Source of the DNA: an uncultured Sphingomonadales bacterium
GTDB taxonomy: Bacteria; Pseudomonadota; Alphaproteobacteria; Sphingomonadales; Sphingomonadaceae
DNA: 8,420 nt
Direction: 5' to 3'
NCBI GenBank assembly: GCA_903828025.1
Contig: CAIKKO010000274.1
Span: 1-8,420 of the forward strand
Positions 5,265-8,420 of the stretch are shown piece after piece. Within the stretch, counting starts at the first letter, position 1; each line of letters begins with the position of its first letter. Made by a program: the position numbers and the translations under genes. The notes below the pieces were generated by a model that was not told where the DNA came from, did not search any database, and saw only the letters and a list, made by a program, of their open reading frames with translations.

Positions 5265-6467
5265 ATGCAGGGCAAGCGCATCCTTCTGATCGTCGGCGGC
5301 GGCATCGCGGCCTACAAGTCGTGCGAACTCGTCCGCCTGATCCGGCGCGAGGGCGGCGCGGTGACGTGCGTGCTCACCGCCGGGGCCGCGCATTTCGTCA
5401 CGCCGATGACGCTTGCGGCGCTGAGCGAGAACCCGGTGCACACCACGCTGTGGGATCTCGATGCCGAAGCGAAGATGGGCCACATCCAGCTTTCGCGCAG
5501 CGCCGATCTCGTGGTGGTGTGCCCCGCCACCGCTGATCTGATGGCGAAAATGGCCGCCGGGATCGCCGATGATCTCGCCGCCACGTTGCTGCTCGCGACC
5601 GACAAGCCAGTGCTCGCCGTTCCCGCGATGAACGTGCGGATGTGGCAGCACGCCGCGACCCGGCGCAATGTGGCGCGCTTGCGCGGCGACGGGGTGCACG
5701 TGCTGGAGCCCGACGCAGGCCCGATGGCTTGCGGCGAATTCGGCCCCGGCCGCCTGCCCGAGCCCGCTGCGATCCTCGATGCGATCAAGGCCGCGCTGGG
5801 CGAGCAGGCCAAGCCGCTCGCGGGCAAACATGTGCTGGTCACCGCAGGCCCGACGCACGAACCGATCGACCCGGTGCGCTATATCGCCAACCGCTCCAGC
5901 GGTCGCCAAGGCTTCGCGATTGCCGAAGCCGCCGCGCGTGCGGGCGCGCGAGTGACGCTGGTGGCCGGCCCGGTCGCGCTGCCGACGCCTGCGGGCGTGA
6001 CCCGCGTCGATGTCGAGACCGCACGCGATATGGCCGCAGCCGTCGATGCGGCGCTGCCCGCCGATGCCGCCGTGATGGTCGCTGCCGTGGCCGATTGGCG
6101 CGTGGCGGAGGAAGCCGGGCAAAAGCGCAAGAAGGATGGTTCGGGCGTGATCCCGCCGCTCACCCTCACCGAAAACCCCGATATTCTCGCCCGCCTCGCT
6201 CGCGCGCCCAATCGCCCGCGCCTGCTGGTGGGCTTTGCGGCGGAGACGGAGCACGTGGTGCCGCATGCGCAGGCCAAGCTGGCGCGCAAGGGCGCGGACT
6301 GGATCGTGGCCAACGACGTTTCGGGCCCACCCGGTGCAAGTGTCATGGGCGGCGCGCGGAACACGGTGCATATCGTGCGCGCCAGCGGCGTGGAAAGCCT
6401 GCCCGAAATGCCCAAGGACGCGGTCGCAGCCGCGCTGGTTGAAAGGATGGCCGATGCACTCCAGTGA
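5265..6467 (+). CDS. coaBC: Bifunctional phosphopantothenoylcysteine synthetase/decarboxylase CoaBC (Dfp)
   Basis: Catalyses two successive steps of coenzyme A synthesis: ligation of cysteine to 4'-phosphopantothenate, then FMN-dependent decarboxylation to 4'-phosphopantetheine. The 400-residue product carries both domains. The N-terminal CoaC flavodomain has GGGIAAYKS at 11-19, catalytic His73 in MGHIQLSR, the PAMNVRMW motif at 120-127 (Asn123) and the ACGEFGPGRL clamp at 155-164 with Cys156. The C-terminal CoaB domain begins near residue 187 with HVLVTAGPTHEPIDPVRYI, then NRSSGRQG, AAVADW at 273-278, the lysine-rich KRKK at 287-290 and NPD at 304-306, and ends with GFAAET and ANDVSG. The ATG at 5265 is preferred because the flavodomain strand starts there; an in-frame TTG 36 bp upstream has nothing conserved behind it. 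The last 14 bp overlap the start of dut. Confidence 0.98.
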   Translation: MQGKRILLIVGGGIAAYKSCELVRLIRREGGAVTCVLTAGAAHFVTPMTLAALSENPVHTTLWDLDAEAKMGHIQLSRSADLVVVCPATADLMAKMAAGIADDLAATLLLATDKPVLAVPAMNVRMWQHAATRRNVARLRGDGVHVLEPDAGPMACGEFGPGRLPEPAAILDAIKAALGEQAKPLAGKHVLVTAGPTHEPIDPVRYIANRSSGRQGFAIAEAAARAGARVTLVAGPVALPTPAGVTRVDVETARDMAAAVDAALPADAAVMVAAVADWRVAEEAGQKRKKDGSGVIPPLTLTENPDILARLARAPNRPRLLVGFAAETEHVVPHAQAKLARKGADWIVANDVSGPPGASVMGGARNTVHIVRASGVESLPEMPKDAVAAALVERMADALQ

Positions 6468-6924
6468 TCCGGTGCCCGTGCTGGTCAAGCGCCTGCCCGG
6501 TAATGACGACCTGCCGCTGCCCGCTTATGCCACCACCGGCGCGGCGGGCATGGACGTGGTCGCGGCGGAGAACGTCGACCTTGCCCCCGGCGCGCGCCAT
6601 GCGGTCGCCACCGGGCTTGCCGTGGCGATCCCGGCGGGCTTCGAGATTCAGGTCCGCCCGCGCTCGGGCCTCGCGCTCAAGCACGGCGTGACGGTGCCCA
6701 ACACTCCGGGCACAATCGACAGCGACTATCGCGGCGAGCTCAAGGTGATCCTGATCAACCTCGGCGCTGAAACCTTCAGCGTGCGGCGCGGCGACCGCGT
6801 GGCGCAGCTGGTGCTGGCCCCCGTCACACGCGCGACATGGCTTGAGGCCGAGACGCTCGACGAAACCACGCGCGGCGAAGGCGGCTTCGGCTCAACTGGG
6901 GGCCTTGCGGCGCTCCCCAGCTGA
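6454..6924 (+). CDS. dut: Deoxyuridine 5'-triphosphate nucleotidohydrolase (dUTPase)
   Basis: Hydrolyses dUTP to dUMP and pyrophosphate, which keeps uracil out of DNA and feeds dTMP synthesis; the family works as a homotrimer. All five dUTPase motifs are seen in the 156-residue product: AGMDV (31-35), RPRSGLA (68-74), GTIDSDYRGEL (86-96) with catalytic Asp in the IDSDYRG loop, RGDRVAQL (112-119) and the C-terminal arm RGEGGFGSTG (140-149), which closes over the active site. The length is typical of trimeric bacterial dUTPases. The start at 6454 is supported by AAAGGA (6442-6447), 6 nt upstream and inside coaBC. The 14-bp overlap with coaBC implies co-transcription and probable translational coupling. 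The coaBC-dut pairing is common in proteobacteria. Only 11 bp separate its stop from the convergent lipoprotein gene, and no hairpin terminator is visible there. Confidence 0.98.
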   Translation: MHSSDPVPVLVKRLPGNDDLPLPAYATTGAAGMDVVAAENVDLAPGARHAVATGLAVAIPAGFEIQVRPRSGLALKHGVTVPNTPGTIDSDYRGELKVILINLGAETFSVRRGDRVAQLVLAPVTRATWLEAETLDETTRGEGGFGSTGGLAALPS

Positions 6925-6935
6925 GCCGACTGCGC

Positions 6936-7625
6936 TTACTTCTTCTTTTCAGGCGCGACCGAAATCCGCACTGTCTCGCCGTTGTGGCCGGGAAAATCGG
7001 TGAACATCGCTTCGACCAGATTGGGCACGAGGTAGGGCAGGCGGTTCGAGGTCGAGGCGGCCTCGGCCTTGCCTTCGAACAGGCGCTTGCCATCGGCGCG
7101 GCGGTCGATCTTGAGATCGACGCCGCTGGTATAGACCGTCACCACATCGACATTGTTGTAGCCGCCGCCGCCGAAGAAGAACGGATCGTAGAACCCGTAG
7201 CCCCAGCCGCCAAAGCCGCCGCGCCGGCCATAGAAGCCCGGACGGCCATAAAATCCGCCGTAGCCCGGCCCATACCAGCCGCCCCAATAGGGATCGCCGA
7301 TGCCGGTGGTGCGCAGCTTGTCGCGGCCCTTGTCCACCCCGTAATCGAACTGCACGACGAGATCGGCGCTCTGCGCGTTGGGCGTGGGCACATAGCCGAC
7401 CTTCTGCAGCTGCGCGGCGACAAGGCTGGCGTACTGCGAAAATTCAAGCCCGCCTGCGTTGTGCGGGTCTTCGGCGACGATGGCGAAGGTCTGGCCGGCG
7501 GGCGCGGGCAGTTCGGCCTGAAAGCGGGAGACTTTGGCATCGAAGGTTGAGGCGCAGGCGCTCAGCGCCATCAGCAGGGGTGCGGCAAGCAGCGCAAACC
7601 GGGTGCGCGTGGGTATCGAGTTCAT
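6936..7625 (-). CDS. DUF4136-type outer-envelope lipoprotein with a Gly/Tyr/Phe-rich insert
   Basis: A 229-residue predicted lipoprotein. The N-terminus has a basic start, a hydrophobic stretch (10-20) and the lipobox LSAC with Cys24 as the lipidated residue. The mature part resembles DUF4136: an FDAKVSRFQ-like first strand, a FAIV strand, SQYASLVAAQLQKVGYVP (63-80), the ADLVVQFDYGVD strand (87-98), and later VYTSGVDLKIDRRADGKRLFEGKAEA (the family's hydrophilic strand pair, 164-189) followed by LVPNLVEAMFTDFPG. Between the two halves, residues 111-156 are almost entirely Gly, Tyr, Phe, Trp and Arg with a few Pro and Asp. The protein ends in KKK. The ATG is supported by AAGGAG (7635-7640), 9 nt upstream. 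The molecular function is unknown. It lies downstream of trpS on the same strand, with a 176-bp gap. Confidence 0.88.
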   Translation of the reverse strand: MNSIPTRTRFALLAAPLLMALSACASTFDAKVSRFQAELPAPAGQTFAIVAEDPHNAGGLEFSQYASLVAAQLQKVGYVPTPNAQSADLVVQFDYGVDKGRDKLRTTGIGDPYWGGWYGPGYGGFYGRPGFYGRRGGFGGWGYGFYDPFFFGGGGYNNVDVVTVYTSGVDLKIDRRADGKRLFEGKAEAASTSNRLPYLVPNLVEAMFTDFPGHNGETVRISVAPEKKK

Positions 7626-7801
7626 GTGTGGCGACTCCTTGGTGCGAGGCCGGCTCCCCTGTCAGCCAGACACGCTCTGTTGGTAGCATGGCGTGAAGCT
7701 GCGCGGGAAGTGCTGAATGCGGCTTGAACGGGCCGCTGAAATTGCCCGGGTTCCGCCGGAATTCAACGCTTTGGCCGCCAATTGATGCAATTTGTTACAG
7801 A
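7626..7801 (-). promoter_or_regulatory. Lipoprotein gene leader and possible promoter
   Basis: The 176 bp between trpS and the lipoprotein gene contain no supported gene. Reading the minus strand, TTGCAT (7790-7785), an 18-bp spacer and TTGAAT (7766-7761) form a weak -35/-10-like pair that would give a leader of about 130 nt. An AT-rich block at 7779-7800 stands out from the GC-rich surroundings and includes AATTG-ATG-CAATT (7780-7792), a 5-bp inverted repeat just after the trpS stop. It is too weak for a confident intrinsic terminator because no T-run follows. The strong AAGGAG ribosome binding site at 7635-7640 closes the region. Confidence 0.3.
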
Positions 7802-8420
7802 CTACCCCCGCAGCAGCCCCAGCGCCGCGTAAGCCCGCGTCAAAGTCGGGGCCGCCAGCGCGCGCGCCTTGGCCGCTCCGGCGGCGAGGATCGCATCGAG
7901 CGCGGCGCTATCGGTGCGCAGTTCGCGGTAGCGCGCAGTGATCGGCGCGAGGCTTTCCACCAGCAGCTCGCCCAGCGCCGGCTTGAACGCGCCGAAGCCC
8001 TGGCCTTCGAACCGCGCCAGCACATCGGCCACACTGCACCCCGCCATCGCGGCATAGATGCCCACCAGATTGGCCGCTTCGGGCCGCTCCTTGAGCCCGT
8101 CCGCGCTGCCCGGCAGCGGTTCGGGATCGGTCTTGGCCTTGCGCACTTTCTGCATGATCGCATCGGCGTCGTCGGTCAGGTTGATGCGGCTCATGTCCGA
8201 AGGATCGGATTTGCTCATCTTGGCGCTGCCGTCGCGCAGGCTCATGATCCGCGCGGCTTCGGGGGGGATGATCGGCTCGGGCAGCGTGAACACCGGCGCG
8301 TCTTCTGATGCGAAGTCGTTGTTGAACTTCTGCGCGATGTCGCGGGCCAATTCGAGGTGCTGCTTCTGGTCCTCGCCGACCGGCACGTGCGTCGCCTGAT
8401 AGGCGAGGATGTCGGCCGCC
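7802..8420 (-). CDS. trpS: Tryptophanyl-tRNA synthetase, C-terminal part (5' end beyond window)
   Basis: Class Ic aminoacyl-tRNA synthetase that charges tRNA-Trp. The last 205 residues are visible; the frame is open to the right edge, so the start and the HIGH-type motif lie outside. The visible part begins AADILAYQATHVPVGEDQKQ, the conserved tryptophan/ATP-pocket region of bacterial TrpRS, followed by HLELARDIAQKFN. The KMSKS loop (residues 67-71 of the fragment, in GSAKMSKSD) supplies the catalytic lysines. NLVGIYAAMAG and a helical anticodon-binding C-terminal region follow, and the protein ends in ALGLLRG. About 330-340 residues is usual, so roughly 60% is present and nothing looks damaged. 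The stop (TAG) is at 7802-7804. Confidence 0.97.
   Translation of the reverse strand, partial: AADILAYQATHVPVGEDQKQHLELARDIAQKFNNDFASEDAPVFTLPEPIIPPEAARIMSLRDGSAKMSKSDPSDMSRINLTDDADAIMQKVRKAKTDPEPLPGSADGLKERPEAANLVGIYAAMAGCSVADVLARFEGQGFGAFKPALGELLVESLAPITARYRELRTDSAALDAILAAGAAKARALAAPTLTRAYAALGLLRG

Noticed and set aside
5136..6488. 450-codon minus-strand frame opposite coaBC
   Set aside because: It is the complement of coaBC with typical shadow composition and no motif.
6925..6935. Possible bidirectional terminator between dut and the lipoprotein gene
   Set aside because: The gap is 11 bp and no inverted repeat with a T-run is present in or near it.
1..8420. CRISPR arrays, insertion sequences, phage genes, toxin-antitoxin pairs, tRNA or rRNA genes
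   Set aside because: I looked on both strands and found no regularly spaced repeats, transposase motifs or RNA-gene signatures. The only sizeable repeat is the inverted repeat at 1-325.

Overview
This is a GC-rich window (roughly two thirds G+C by eye) of compact bacterial chromosome. The gene content and order suggest an alphaproteobacterium, most likely Sphingomonadales: mutM diverges from ubiE-ubiB, coaBC-dut follows, and the DUF4136 lipoprotein and protein sequences look familiar from that order. The taxon is an inference from protein resemblance and gene order; no rRNA or other phylogenetic marker is present.

Layout from left to right. (1) Positions 1-357 hold two broken pieces of a nitronate monooxygenase (2-nitropropane dioxygenase) gene joined as an inverted repeat. 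A plus-strand piece covers codons 12-100, and a minus-strand piece covers codons 1-33 with its own ribosome binding site. They meet at a 12-base microhomology, so neither reads through. (2) mutM, encoding the formamidopyrimidine-DNA glycosylase, lies on the minus strand at 441-1253. (3) A 60-bp divergent promoter region follows, containing a perfect hyphenated palindrome. (4) ubiE, ubiB and an acyltransferase-3 membrane protein form a tightly packed plus-strand run at 1314-4744. (5) A small four-helix membrane protein (DUF4345-like) lies on the minus strand at 4741-5145, and its stop codon overlaps the acyltransferase stop. (6) coaBC and dut are plus-strand genes that overlap by 14 bp (5265-6924). 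(7) A DUF4136-type lipoprotein (6936-7625) and the 3' part of trpS (7802 to the window edge) lie on the minus strand.

Functionally the core is housekeeping. ubiE and ubiB serve ubiquinone synthesis, coaBC serves coenzyme A synthesis, dut removes dUTP, mutM repairs oxidised guanine, and trpS charges tRNA-Trp. mutM and dut both keep abnormal bases out of DNA. The acyltransferase and DUF4345-like genes sit between ubiB and coaBC, which in many alphaproteobacteria are close neighbours, so they look like an accessory insertion that separates coaBC-dut from the ubi transcript.

I found no mobile element, CRISPR array, tRNA or rRNA, and no convincing undescribed multi-gene system. The observations most worth checking are the inverted duplication at the left edge, the hairpin that covers the nitronate monooxygenase ribosome binding site, and the membrane-gene insertion in the ubi-coaBC-dut cluster.
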